DNA of 64,000 nucleotides from Puccinia triticina (GCF_026914185.1 NC_070562.1:3906001-3970000); one strand, 5' to 3'; positions 45,260 through 55,925 are shown, counted from the first letter of the stretch. Translations and numbers: made by a program. Notes: a model not told the origin generated them from the sequence alone.

Positions 45260-46566
45260 ATGGACCAACTTCGATCGGACTCAGATTCTGGCGCGAATTC
45301 ACTTACGAAATTCGACCCACTTCTCGCCGCCAGCGGTTCGCCCTCGTCGCTACCGCAATCGATAGACGTCAGCCATTCGAATGTCAACTCACCCAATACC
45401 AGTCTTACCGGGCTATCGAACTTTGTCGGGATCAATGTTTCAAAACGACAAAGGTCCCCCAATTGGACGACCAAGGAGGACGAGCAGCTCGCTCACTCCT
45501 GGGTAGACGTTAGTCGGAATCCAATTTTCGCTAGCGAACAACGAGGTGAAGAATTCTTCAAACGGGTTTGCGAGCACTTCAACCACCATTGGCACGGCAA
45601 TTCACGCACTCCTGCAGGGGTTCGAGAACGGTTCGTACGATCTTATCTACCGTCGACGTAAAAGTGACGCTAGATATCTAATGCAAAACACTTTTTTGCG
45701 ATTTGATTCTGCGTTGATGAATAAAAAAACAACAAAGATGGGGTATCTTGCAGCCCGCCTGTCTTCGGTTTAACGCCATATATCACCAAATCGTGGCACA
45801 TTGTCAGCAAACCCAGCCTAACCCGAGTCCAGAGCATTGCCGACGACTGGCCCACGAATGTTTTAGCGAGCAAACCGTCACGAGGACTCAACGACATCGC
45901 CAATTTCAGTATGAAACCGTATGGGAAATAGTCAAAGATACCCCGCGATTTCGAATGCCGGTTCCGACCAAGCCTAGTCCCCTATCTTGTTCTACTTCGA
46001 CCCATCCTGCCGCTGGTACCTTTTCGACTCCCCCTGGACTTAGCCTGATTCATGTCAACGGCAAGAATCAAGCCAAGCAGGCATCGGACATTTCGGCGCA
46101 AAGACAATCCAGCGATATCAATGGCAAAGTGCCACATCCCACTTCAACTTCGCAGCACGCTTCTTCTCCGGCGGAAAATAAGAAACGAAAAATTTCCGGC
46201 TTGCAATGGATTTCCCACCATGATGAATCAGATCCGGAATTGGAGGCCTCGTCAAACAGTCTTGCGCTAGATGATAGAAGAAATGAGAAAAATGGCACAC
46301 AGAGTATCTCCGTAACACGCGACAAACTAGCACTAGAACGCGAGAAATTCCTGCTTGACAAGGAGGAACGGTCGAAAGAATCAATCCGGAAAGACAAGGA
46401 ACTCGACTTGAGGATCAAGGCATCTGATCGGGATGATTTAATGCTAGACTTGAAAATCATACAAGCTCACGGCGCCGATTGCCCAGATGAAACTAGCAAA
46501 AGAGCGCTGGAATTGATGAAAGCGTCTGTGTTGAAGAAATATAACAACGACCCAAGTATCACTTAA
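45260..46566 (+). CDS. Trihelix/NAM-associated-like DNA-binding protein
   Basis: Exons 45260-45634 and 45754-46566 join in phase (donor GTACGA, acceptor TTGCAG) into 395 residues. After a Ser-rich start MDQLRSDSDSG, residues about 70-130 form a Myb/trihelix-type domain: SPNWTTKEDEQLAHSWVDVS, FFKRVCEHFNHHW and RTPAGVRERF. The next part, FNAIYHQIVAHCQQ and FQYETVWEIVKDTPRF, matches the layout of plant-type NAM-associated proteins. The C-terminus is a charged coiled coil (LALEREKFLLDKEERSKES) ending in an ALELMKASVLKKY helix. Such proteins are numerous in rust genomes and resemble the Myb-like second protein of PIF/Harbinger transposons. No Harbinger transposase lies nearby, so its role, host regulator or transposon remnant, is open. 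Confidence 0.75.
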
Positions 46567-46569
46567 TCA

Positions 46570-48150
46570 TTCTTATTAGACAATCAGAACAAATTTATCC
46601 ATCAGCATGTGTTCCCGGAAGTCCGAGCCCTAAAAACTCATGCGCTGGCTGTCGGAAACATGATCGGAGAAAGTAAGAAAATTTCATGCAACGATTGTGT
46701 ACAGTGTTTCCCTATGCGCCTCTCAACGTCTGCGCAAGTGCTTGATACCATTTTTTGATGAATAGGCTTCTCACTGAGCATTTCAGGGTTTCTCCCAAAT
46801 TCTATGTCACAGTCAACCAAACTTTCTGGAAATTACCAATGATAATAGTATACCCTCACAATTGATTTTGACTGGATTCTCTTTCGCAAAGCATCTCCAC
46901 CGCGGGTGATAAACCGGGTTACAAAACCAAATATACACCATGGCTCCAAGAAAAGTTTCTTGCAACCAATGTGAAGCGTTTCAGGTTTGAGTTTGGTTGC
47001 CGGAAACGTTTCTGGGGGTGAAAAGGTTCCCCAATCGGTTTCACAGTTCAGATGTGGTTCCGGAAACGTTTTAGGGTTGTCAAACGGTTTTTGAGAAAGT
47101 TTTGGGTTTGTGGATGGTTTGGGGCAAGTTTACTGTTTCTGCCCTCCCCGGATCAATATGAAAAGTTTCCAGAGACATTTGGGCAGAGCTTTTTGCTCCA
47201 AAACTTTTCAGTCTGGTTTTCAATTTGAACAAGTTAATTTCTACCCAACCCAACACCATCCTCACCTGAATAGTGAGTGTTGTTCTTTGCTGCTCATGCT
47301 TATTTGGTGATGCTGACCTCCTCCCCCGTTACTTCCTTCCCTAAGTCAGGTTTAGACCCAAAAAGTCTAGATTTTTGGAGGGAAATTCAGCCCCTTGGGC
47401 TCTAGATCACTTCTGGCAGAGGTGAAACTGATACATACATGTATTGTATCTGTATTGGCAATACACAGTTTTCCATGTGTATTGTTGGAAAACTGTGTAT
47501 TGTAATGGAAGCTAAATATTGTATTTACCAAAAAGCTTGCACCTCTTTTGCCTCAACTTGGTATTGACATAAGACATACATTTGTTTTTTCTCCGGGGTT
47601 TTATCCTGACATCTGTCAGATAAGGCCGACGCCGGAAATTACCCTTGGAGCCACCATTCTCCAGTAGATGATGTTGGAGCAAACTTGGCACAAGTCCCTC
47701 GCCTGCCGGGGGGCGCGGCGCAAAGCGCCTCGCACGAAGTGCGACCTCCCGTCAGGGAGGGACTTGCATGGAATCCCTGATTCCTGGCTTGAGAGCCCCG
47801 CTTACACCTCTTAGTTTTTGCAGGTGACCAACTTTGTGCCCCCAAAAACCCCACTTCCCAAAAGAACTGAGCCCCGCCTTGGATACCAAAGAAAGGCCTG
47901 CTTCTCCTCTTTAATTTGGCGGCAGTCACAGGCTGATAGCACTTGGTTCATGGCCTGGAGAGCAGTTTGAAAAAGGCCTCTTTTTGAGACACATTCCTGT
48001 TGATGTAAGCAAGAATGCAGTATTCAACTGCCTTTCAATAGATTGAAACAGCTTTTGATACAAAGCCACATGTATTTACAAAAAAAAAAAATCTCTCAAT
48101 ATGGTCCGCTTTTCTTGGTGTTTGAAAACTTCAAATGCAAGGATCAGGCC
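46570..48150. other. Gene-free stretch with dispersed repeats
   Basis: GGAAACGTTT and AAAAGTTTC words recur at 46950-47220. At 47425-47520 TGTATTGNN words form a hairpin (CACAGTTTTCCATGTGTATT facing GGAAAACTGTGTATTG) related to 55715-55915. An AAGTCCCTC foldback lies at 47692-47768. Confidence 0.5.
47690..47770. repeat. GC-rich foldback, AAGTCCCTC family
   Basis: CACAAGTCCCTCGCCTGCCG faces CCCGTCAGGGAGGGACTTGC, with GCGGCGCAAAGCGCCTCGC inside. Confidence 0.65.
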
Positions 48151-48153
48151 TTA

Positions 48154-48365
48154 CAGCATGTCCAAGTAAGGTTGCGACTTTTGCCGCAAAAATCAAAAAA
48201 TATGCGCGCACTCGCAGAAGCCCGTGCGCAGTCCGTGCACGGAAAACCCCCGGGGATCCCGCGGGGGGGGGGCCCGCAACAAGGGGTGAGGCGGCGGGCC
48301 GGCTGGATCGGATCACCACAGCAATCCAGCAACGGCAAACGGCAGCGATCCACTCCCCACAACAC
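48154..48365. repeat. Left terminal inverted repeat of the two-gene transposon
   Basis: It matches 52246-52035 in reverse complement, with small indels in a poly-G run (ten G against seven C) and in a CAGCAA-type repeat. The near identity suggests recent activity or conversion between the ends. Confidence 0.9.
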
Positions 48366-48451
48366 CTTGGCTTCGGATCAGGACCGTCTCCACAGCTCGG
48401 TAAGTCCCTCAGGCCCTTATCTTATTCTTTCCAGCGGATTTCTCGACTGAC

Positions 48452-50106
48452 ATGGCTGGCCGCATATGTTCTGGGTGCAGAATGGGCGACCAAACCCTAG
48501 ACTTTTCCGAATGGCTCCACCATCCAATTACGCCGCCGGAGGAGCGCCATGTTCCATCGCTCTTTGATGGAACTTCTCACCTCGTTGAAGAACGCAATTG
48601 GCGCCAAGACACATTCATCAGAAGCCAGGCCATGGACCCCTCACTCCTGACTCCAGCATCCAGCCAAGCTCGCCCCCCTCCCACTCACCCACCTCCCTCC
48701 AGTGTCTCCAAAAATCTCACCCAACAAAGTGCTGCATCAACCTTCGGCCGCCCCGAGGTCCCAATCCACATAGAATATGTGTTTTTTGTTCCCGTTCCTA
48801 ATCAACCGGCCAACAGCGGCGGTACCCGCAAGCAATCCCAAGCCTCCCCAACCCCCCCTGCTCTCCCAACCAACTGGGTTCCATCTGACCGCAACAGGAT
48901 CATCATCGATTGGAAGACAAACAAGCCTGACATGGATCTCTTTAAAGCTACAGTCATCAACCGTATCAAGACTCTCGTCAGCGTTGGCCTTGGATTATTT
49001 GCAGCAGAACAGGAAGAATCAGGGAACCTCTACTGGAACATAGTGATTCCATCTGGTGGCATATTTGCAGCCAGCCACAAAACCGCACTTGATTCTGCGG
49101 AAATCTTCACGCGATTCCTTGAGGTTGCCGAGGGGACTTTGGAATCAAAACAGATCGTCTGCCGAATACACCAGAAAGATCCCAAGGTCGCGGCACAGGT
49201 GAGTCTTGCCTTGGTTTATTTAAATCCCATGATTGGCAACTAACAGATTCTCTGTTAAATTCAGGCGGAGTCTGCATTGAGGCAGCTCACAAGAACTCAT
49301 GCAGGCGGAGCACCTGTTCCCATTGCCCCGACTGAGGAACCATTGGAAGGGGTTCAAGCTTTGGCCTCACTCAGCGACTTGATCACCCAATTGCACATGA
49401 TCCACGAACCTGCCAAGGGTCTCTCTGGTAGTCCTGAGGCGAACATTTGTGTCAACCCCGATAACCCAAAACAATACTTTAAGCTGACCATGACCCGAGC
49501 AAGCAAATGGGCTAAGTTAATTGTAAGTTTTCTCATTCTCAGCCCTAATGATTTTCCAACAAGGCTGACATGTTGTGCACAGAGATCAAACCCAGAAGAA
49601 GTTACCCTCGAGATCCCGCCAAAGACCCTGGCGTTCAAATTTAAATCCAAGCACGAGCATGACCACGATGAGGACTCTGAACCCACATCAGCAGCCCCTG
49701 CTAGCTCTTCTGGACCTTTGGCCCCCGCTCCCACGCCGGCTTTGGATACCGCTCCAGCATGGGCTGTGTCCATGCAAGCGGCCATGGTGAGCATGTGTGC
49801 AAGCATGATGAACATGCCGCAGAAAGAACTCCTGAACCACCGCCACAAGCGCTCCCCACCTCGGCTCCTAGTACACCCTTGGCGGACACTAGCACACTCG
49901 ACGACTTCTTCCGCTATGCTCATGTACGGATCGACCAAGTGGAAGAAGCCCTCAACAAGCTTGGAATTACCCACTGGTCGATGTTCAAATGCTATGAAGT
50001 CAAGGAACTCGCCAATAGTGAATTTCCAGATGCCCCTGCCCGTGCGCTCATCAAATCAGCGAACTCCTACGGGCGTTACTTACACCAAACAAGTCAATTT
50101 CCATGA
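48452..50106 (+). CDS. Accessory protein of the two-gene transposon, SAM-like C-terminus
   Basis: Exons 48452-49198, 49265-49522 and 49583-50106 have clean GTGAGT/CAG, GTAAGT/CAG junctions in phase 0. Blocks in order: a Pro-rich N-terminus; VPIHIEYVFFVPVPN; a helical region with DMDLFKATVINRIKTL and LYWNIVIPSGGIFA; then NPDNPKQYFKLTM and SKWAKLIV; EVTLEIPPKTLAFKFKS; an acidic and Ala/Pro linker; and LDDFFRYAHVRIDQVEEALN, LGITHWSMF, VKELANSEFPDAPARALI, which looks like a SAM-type helical domain. The linker and the last block are in different frames, so a one-base frameshift lies near 49815-49850. A diverged relic of the same protein is at 25314-26455. No nuclease or protease motif is visible; a role in target choice or transposase partnering is speculation. 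Confidence 0.75.
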
Positions 50107-50788
50107 GAAGTCTCTCGACAGCCTCCTTCTTCCTCTGCGGCGTCTTTCTGCAATCTCTGATCCTGTGCAACCATGCGACCTCTTTCTGAAATCGTCCGAA
50201 CTGATCTTTCTGCAATCGTCCTACCTGATCTCTCTGCAATTGTTCCCTGCAACCTCTTTCTCTTATTTTTCTTATTACTTTGTTATGTATCCTAGATTAA
50301 AGTATCACTTGAGAAATCCATACAAGAATTGAGAGACTGCCAGAATGAGCAACAGACCACATGAGTGAGAGACCGCAAAGATTGAGTGAGAGACCGCAAA
50401 GATTGGAGCAAGGAGAGACCGCAGAGATTGTGCAAGTGTCTTTCCTTTCACAGATTGAATCGGCTTGCTCTCTTGAATTGGCTTTCTCTCTCCTTTTTCC
50501 TCACTGTAGATTCTCTTCTCGGACTTTTCTTGGAAGTCATATCACTTGTCTTGGCTCTTTTTGCTCACTGTAGATTCTCTTCTTCTCGGACTTGTCTTGG
50601 CAGTCATATCACTTGTCTCGGCAGTTATAATATTGTGCATTTATTCGCTTACAATGAGAAACCATGAGAACATAGAGAGCTGCTAGTTGGGGGGTGATGA
50701 TAACAAGGGCAGCAAGGGAGATAGCGTAAGGAGAGAAATGATAACAAGGGCAGCTAGCGTAAGGACGGAGTGAGTTAGTCGGGATGAG

Positions 50789-51903
50789 CTAGTCAGTGTA
50801 TCCGCAGCCTCGGAATAGGCCTCGCATGAGCTTAGGGGTTAGGGTCAACCTGGCAAAGGCCTTGATTTCTTCACCATCGCTTGGTCCTCCGTCCAATTCG
50901 GCGTATTTGCGCAAAGATGCCTTCAGGACACTGAATCCTTTTTCTATGGGGTTCATGTCCGGGGAGTATGGGGGGAGATAAACAAAGTGACATCCATGAT
51001 CCTCAACGAGCCGCTCGATGTTGCCATTGTGATGGATTCGCGCATTATCCATCACAAGCACACTTTGGGGTCCTGGGAAGGGATTCATATTCAGAAGCTC
51101 AAGAAACCATTGCAGGATCAGGATCACAACATAGTCAAAGGAATATTCAAGTGAGGATGCTTACCAAAACGTGTTTCAAATAGTGTTCAAAGTCGACTCG
51201 CTTGACATTTTCCGACTGGATCGTAACCGCAACAAGCCCGCTGAGAGCCACAGCTGGGATCAGATTGAATCGGTGAGTCGCACGCACGACTGGGACCCTT
51301 TGTGTCCTTTCCCCTAAGGGAGCCCAACCTTGGGTGCGGAGAACCCCATCTAAAGATACACCACTTTTGTCTAGGTTAAAATGAAGAATGAAGAAAGTAA
51401 GTAAGCAGCATTCCTATTTGATTGAAAAAGGAGTCAAACATACCAGTAAAAACCAGACATTCTGGATTGTGATTGGCCATCAAAATAATGTATTCGGCTC
51501 GGCGTTGTGCATCTTGGTTTGGGTGGACCTTGCGCATCGTTTTTTGGCTTAAGTTGAGTCGTAAATGAAGCTCATTTGATAGGGTTTGGATCGTGATGCT
51601 AGTGTTGAATTGTTTGAGTAACGCCTCCTGTATCTCTGCAAGATAAACGGTGGGTTTTTTGGTGACCATACGTAAGACAAATGCCCTTTCGACGTCGCTT
51701 AGAGCCAATGGACGGCCCCTGACTTGATAGGTATTGGGGTTGGCAATGACGGATCGAGTTTTCTTGTAGAGCAGACACCAGCGTCGGAGGGAGTCAGAGC
51801 TAACGCTAGTCCCATATTTCTCGTTGATTTCGCCTAAAGACTGTCCATTACGGGCCGCCCGAACAACACTGTATTTGAATGCCGCCGAATATTCACAATA
51901 CAT
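50789..51903 (-). CDS. Tc1/mariner-type DD34E transposase
   Basis: Exons 51903-51444, 51370-51165 and 51097-50789 join in phase into 324 residues, starting MYCEYSAAFKYSVVRAARNG. Residues 1-140 hold two helix-turn-helix units: SLGEINEKYGTSVSSDSLRR and YLAEIQEALLKQFN. The catalytic core has FTDKSGVSLDGVL (first Asp, rebuilt across intron 1), SVLVMDNARIHHNG (second Asp) and YLPPYSPDMNPIEK, with 34 residues between the second Asp and the Glu. It would cut and paste the element at TA sites. No stop or frameshift is present, so it may be active. It faces the accessory gene, with about 680 bp between the two stop codons. Confidence 0.92.
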
Positions 51904-52034
51904 TGGTCCTAGGAAAGGAAGCTGTGTGAGTTGACTTTCTATAGCACATTTGAGTGAGAGTGAGAGAGAGGAGGGGGTGGGGAACTTACTTGGATGATGG
52001 GGGCAAAGGGTGGGCAATGATCGTACCAGGCTGA

Positions 52035-52246
52035 GGATGGAGACCGTCCAGATTGTGGGGAGTGGATGGCTGCCGTTGTTGCTGTGGTGATCCGATCCAG
52101 CCGGCCCGCCGCCTCACCCCTTGTTGCGGGCCCCCCCGCGGGATCCCCGGGGGTTTTCCGTGCACGGACTGCGCACGGGCTTCTGCGAGTGCGCGCATAT
52201 TTTTTGATTTTTGCGGCGAAAGTCGCAACCTTACTTGGACATGCTG
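52035..52246. repeat. Right terminal inverted repeat of the two-gene transposon
   Basis: Reverse complement of 48154-48365, ending at GGACATGCTG next to TA. The transposase start codon lies about 130 bp inside its inner edge. Confidence 0.9.
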
Positions 52247-52623
52247 TATATTGGCAGCTACAAGGCCTAAATTGCATCAGAAGAAGCGCACTCCCAAGCA
52301 CTTCTTCAGTCCTGAGGGGCAGCCTCAGCGGGCTGACGGTTGATTTACGAAAAAGGAAAAAGTAAAAAAAAGCCTGATACAGGCTGATATTCCTGGGGCT
52401 CTCAGGCCAGATACAGCTTTTTGCAGGAAGCCTCTCTGTGAGACAGAGACCCTGCGGGGCTGCCTCACTGGGAGGCTTTGTTAAGCTCAATGTTGGAGTA
52501 GAGCCAGTGAAAATCTGAGCTCATATTCAGAACCAGGGCAGTTTGTAGACCCTGGGACCCATGCCTTAGCTTTCCGACTCATTGCCCTCTGCTCCAACAG
52601 AGGGGCCAACCAAGAACAGGACC

Positions 52624-53078
52624 CAGGAAACCCCCTGTAAATGACCGTAACAAAAATGTATGAATTTTTTGGCAAAAACCCAAAATGGTAGGCACAAAAA
52701 TGGTATGAATGGGCTTTTTTGGCCTCAATGGTAAGCACTTCAAGTGTATGAAATTTTTCCTGGGTACAAGAGGGTAGTAACTAAGATGTATGAAATTCCT
52801 GAGAGTGCACCAGAAAAACCCGTAGCCCTCCCCCCCTCAGCAGCACAGCTTGGCTTATTTTTGGTACCCCAGTGCCCCACCTTGGCAGCACACCCCAGGT
52901 TTTGTTTTTTTTTGCACCCCCCCCCCCCTCGGCAGGAATGGTAGGCATGGAAAATGTATGAAAATTTGGGAAATCCTCAAAGCGTACGCACAAAACGTGT
53001 ATGAATGAGGTCAAAAAATGTATGGATTTTGTTGAAATTCTGGATTTTAGGTTACGGTCATTTATAAGGGGTTTCCTG
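52624..53078. mobile_element. MITE-like element, CAGGAAACCCC ends
   Basis: CAGGAAACCCCCTGTAAATG at the left faces TTATAAGGGGTTTCCTG at the right, continuing through ACCGTAAC on both arms. Inside, ATGTATGAA words recur on both sides. Length about 455 bp, non-coding. No certain target duplication. Confidence 0.65.
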
Positions 53079-53084
53079 CTAACT

Positions 53085-53157
53085 TAACTAAGTCCCTCTC
53101 TTTGTGGAGGGGGGACGCCGTCCCGCAGGGACCCTCCGAAGGAGGGACTTATACACT
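53085..53157. repeat. GC-rich foldback, AAGTCCCTC family
   Basis: AACTAAGTCCCTCTCTTTGT faces CTCCGAAGGAGGGACTTATA, directly between two MITEs. Confidence 0.6.
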
Positions 53158-53160
53158 AAG

Positions 53161-53593
53161 TGGACCCTGCGGCCTGAGAGAATCATGAACTTGGCCTTTT
53201 TCAATCCTGTGTAGCTTCATCACATCACATTGTGTGATTGAGTTGTAGGGGAACAAAAGATGCAGAACATCAAGGAGAATCTTTCCACCTATTCTCCTAT
53301 TTTTAGGGATATGTAATGACATTCAAATGTCTTTTTTTGCAACTTCATCTAGTTGGCTATATCCCGTATCACACATGTTGCACTGTACAGAATCTGGAAT
53401 CCATGATGTTACAACTCTGATTACAGCTCAACAAGAGGTGTTGATGATGGGAAAAAATAGTAGAAAGATAGGGACAGCTTGGGCCATCCCAGAAATGTAA
53501 ACAATTTCAAAAATGATGCAGAGGCTCATGAGGGAGAGTGATTCTAAAAAAGTCCCCACCAAAAGTCATAATTCTCTCAGGCCGCGGGGTCCA
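53161..53593. mobile_element. MITE-like element, TGGACCC ends
   Basis: TGGACCCTGCGGCCTGAGAG then AATCATGA at the left faces TCATAATTCTCTCAGG then CCGCGGGGTCCA at the right. Length 433 bp, no coding sequence. Confidence 0.7.
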
Positions 53594-53639
53594 CATAGCG
53601 CGTAAGTCACGGCAGTTGCACATTGCCGCCGAAGCGCCC

Positions 53640-55240
53640 AAAGTTCGGCCGTCAATTTGACGGACGCGCCCCAGCCATTCATGACCGTTCACATGCCGGC
53701 CTCCGGTCAACCGTCAAGCGGACCACCAAACTTGGCGGCACCCCCGCCAATGCGCAATCAGAGAACGCGCTGGCGAAACATAGGGCACCTTGACCCATCC
53801 GGCAACTCGCCGTCCAACCCGAGACCCTACAAAAACCGGTCAGGGCTTTTTGACCGCCCTTTGACCACAAATCGCCGGCGATTTGCCCGCTAATCACGCA
53901 GGTTTGACCCAGTTTGTTGGGTCGACTCGCATGGCACTCTCAAAAAGTTTTTATGGCCGCCAGGGCACTTTTTTTTGGTTTTTATGGTTTTTTTACATCG
54001 CTTTTGTTCTTTTTTTGGCTCTTCTATGTTTTTTTTCAGCTTTTTCTATGAATAAATGGCAAGAGGGAAATGGGAGAGAAAAATCAATTTGATACCGAGC
54101 TAGAGGGAGAGTGCGGCTTCTCTTTCCAGAAGCGCCAACAACTCTGCCTGCGGCGGTTTGTCCCCATACTTATTTATACGCGGAGGGCACACCTGAGCAT
54201 CATCCGGCGAGTCCGGGGCAGGGCTGAGTCTGTCAAGGCCATAGACCGAGCAGGCCGTTGCTTTGTTGCCACTAAAGAGGGTCGTGTTGATGTCGAACCC
54301 AACAATCGTGCCTGAGGGAACGCCGAGCTCGATGATCACCCTTTATGGAGACGGCAACAATCGAGCTGCCCAATGCGTTGCTTGACAACTCTGCAGGGGA
54401 GAAGCAAATGAGGAGCATCAGCCTCTCGGTCTCTCAGCCACACCACCCAGTTCTCGAGGACCAACCAATAACAGAGCCAAAGTGCTGCTCAAACTCAGCC
54501 GGTGGGATGGGCTCATCATGGGCTTGGCGTGGTTGGTTGGTGCGGTGTTCCCTCAGCTTATAGGCCGTGATGAGAAGAAAAGGCCTGGCCATCAGTGACC
54601 GCACAAATCTCGGCGGGTCCTTGCAACGTTCCCTGTGGTTGGAAAGATCGACCAATAGTAAAAATAAGCTCAGAAGCGAGCAGGCGAGGAGGAAGACGAG
54701 GAGGAGCAATAGTTGAACGTGGCTCGGAAGGAGCCAATGGAGCCAAGCGAGGTGCGGAGCTCGATGGAGGATGTGAGAGCCGAGCGAGGTGCGGAGCTTG
54801 ATGGAGGATGTGATGTGGAGGTGGGCGTGCTGTGGATGGGGTGTGGGCCGGGCAAGGAGGAGGCAGGGGCAGAGGGACACATCTGAGGATGTGGGTTGGT
54901 GAGGGTGGGGCAGATGGAGGGTGGCGGTGATCCAATGAGCGGACTTGGAAAAAATGAGAGGGCCGAGGGTGACGTGTCCCTCTGATGGGCGGACTTTGTC
55001 TTGGCCCTCTGCCCTTTTTTTGGGGTTAGCCTGGAGGCCGGCATCTTGCCACTGTTCCCACCGGCTGTTGTCAGGTCAAGCGCATTCGTTGGCCAACCGA
55101 CCCCAGGCAAGTTATGTTAAACTTGCCTGAAGTCATGTGCCGGCTGTTCGGCTGTTAATTTGGCTGGCAGTTTGACGGCTGACCGGAGGCCGACAGGTGG
55201 GCGGTCAATCAGGCGGGTGAGGACCCTGGCAAGCGCGGCC
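53640..55240. mobile_element. Probable inverted-repeat element carrying a captured host-gene piece
   Basis: CGGCCTCCGGTCAACCGTCA at about 53697-53716 faces TGACGGCTGACCGGAGGCCG at about 55171-55190. Both arms are rich in short TTGACGG/CCGTCAA words. The interior holds an allantoicase fragment (54100-54390) and a partial duplication GAGCGAGGTGCGGAGCTNGATGG (54746-54803). Exact ends are uncertain. Confidence 0.5.
54100..54390 (-). pseudogene. Allantoicase fragment with internal deletion
   Basis: On the minus strand, a 3' splice site CCCTGCAG at 54391 leads into (A)ELSSNALGSSIVAVS, the conserved N-terminal segment of fungal allantoicase. After about 54343 the frame shifts and reads IIELGVPSGTIVGFDINTTL followed by FSGNKATACSVYGLD, the next conserved segment, up to a stop at 54100-54102. 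The roughly 45-residue stretch normally between them (the part with the DEFF and GWESRR-type motifs) is missing, as is the rest of the enzyme. Allantoicase hydrolyses allantoate to ureidoglycolate and urea in purine use. Retention of an intron acceptor indicates DNA-level capture rather than retrocopying. Confidence 0.75.
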
Positions 55241-55484
55241 AGAGGGTACGCATGAAAATCAATTCAAAAATCGTGGGATTCATACATTTTTAAAAGTCAT
55301 TTTTGGCTTTTCTTGCCAACATTTACCACATTTTGAGGAAAAGTTAGCAGTACATTATTCTCCCTTTAAGCCTACATGTGCCCATCTTTTCAGAATCCAT
55401 TTATCATGTTTGGTTGTGAGCCAAAGTGGCTTTAAACATTCATACATTTTCATGCGTACCCTCTGGCCGCGCTTGCCAGGGTCC
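55221..55484. repeat. Perfect 39-bp inverted repeat
   Basis: GGACCCTGGCAAGCGCGGCC continuing through AGAGGGTACGCATGAAAAT (55221-55259) is repeated exactly in reverse complement at 55446-55484, around a 186-bp AT-rich centre. Likely a young MITE. Confidence 0.8.
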
Positions 55485-55714
55485 TGGCGGGTGTTTTGTC
55501 TTTGACGGCAGTTTTGACGGGCGAAACCTTAATCCGCGCAACTGCCGTGTAGGGTTTCCTGGGTCCTCCAAGAACCCGGCCGCTTTCCGACCTGACAGGG
55601 AACATGAAGGCTGTGAGACATCCAAGGCAGAAACACAGTTTCAAAAGGTTTCAAAATTTTAAATCCTCTTGCATAAATCCATAAAAAAAGAGCGCCGGGT
55701 CCAAGATTATCGGT

Positions 55715-55925
55715 AAACACAATATGTCAAAATACAATACAATACAGATACGATACACATATTTTCGCCAATACACAGTGAAATACACTGTAGCAGTCCA
55801 ATACGCTTTTCAAAAATAATGTGTATTGCAGTATTGGAAAACAGATACACAAAAAATACGTGCATTTCAATACGATACCGCACAATACACAATACATGTA
55901 AAGTATCAGTTTAGATCAGTTTCAC
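55715..55925. repeat. AATACA-rich dispersed repeat
   Basis: Irregular AATACA/TGTATT words, ending CAATACATGTAAAGTATCAG then TCAGTTTCACC. The same words in reverse (GGTGAAACTGATACATACAT) occur at 47421, so this is a dispersed family. Confidence 0.5.

Larger units (their letters stand above)
48154..52246. mobile_element. Complete two-gene Tc1/mariner-type transposon
   Basis: Inverted ends begin CAGCATGTCCAAGTAAGGTT and extend about 210 bp (48154-48365 and 52035-52246). They are very similar and GC-rich (TATGCGCGCACTCGCAGAAG). Both flanks are TA (48152-48153 and 52247-52248), the target duplication of the Tc1/mariner superfamily. Inside are two convergent spliced genes: an accessory gene on plus (48452-50106) and a DD34E transposase on minus (51903-50789). 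At 4.1 kb the element is much longer than the usual 1.3-2.4-kb single-gene members. The transposase frame is unbroken; the accessory gene shows one frame change. Confidence 0.9.

Noticed and set aside
48135..48500. Open frames across the left inverted repeat (also 51939-52490 across the right)
   Set aside because: They are translations of the GC-rich terminal repeat and appear on both ends in all frames.
54434..55110. Pro/Ser/Leu-rich minus-strand frames upstream of the allantoicase fragment
   Set aside because: They cover an internal duplication (GAGCGAGGTGCGGAGC) and pyrimidine-rich low-complexity sequence; no link to allantoicase residues.
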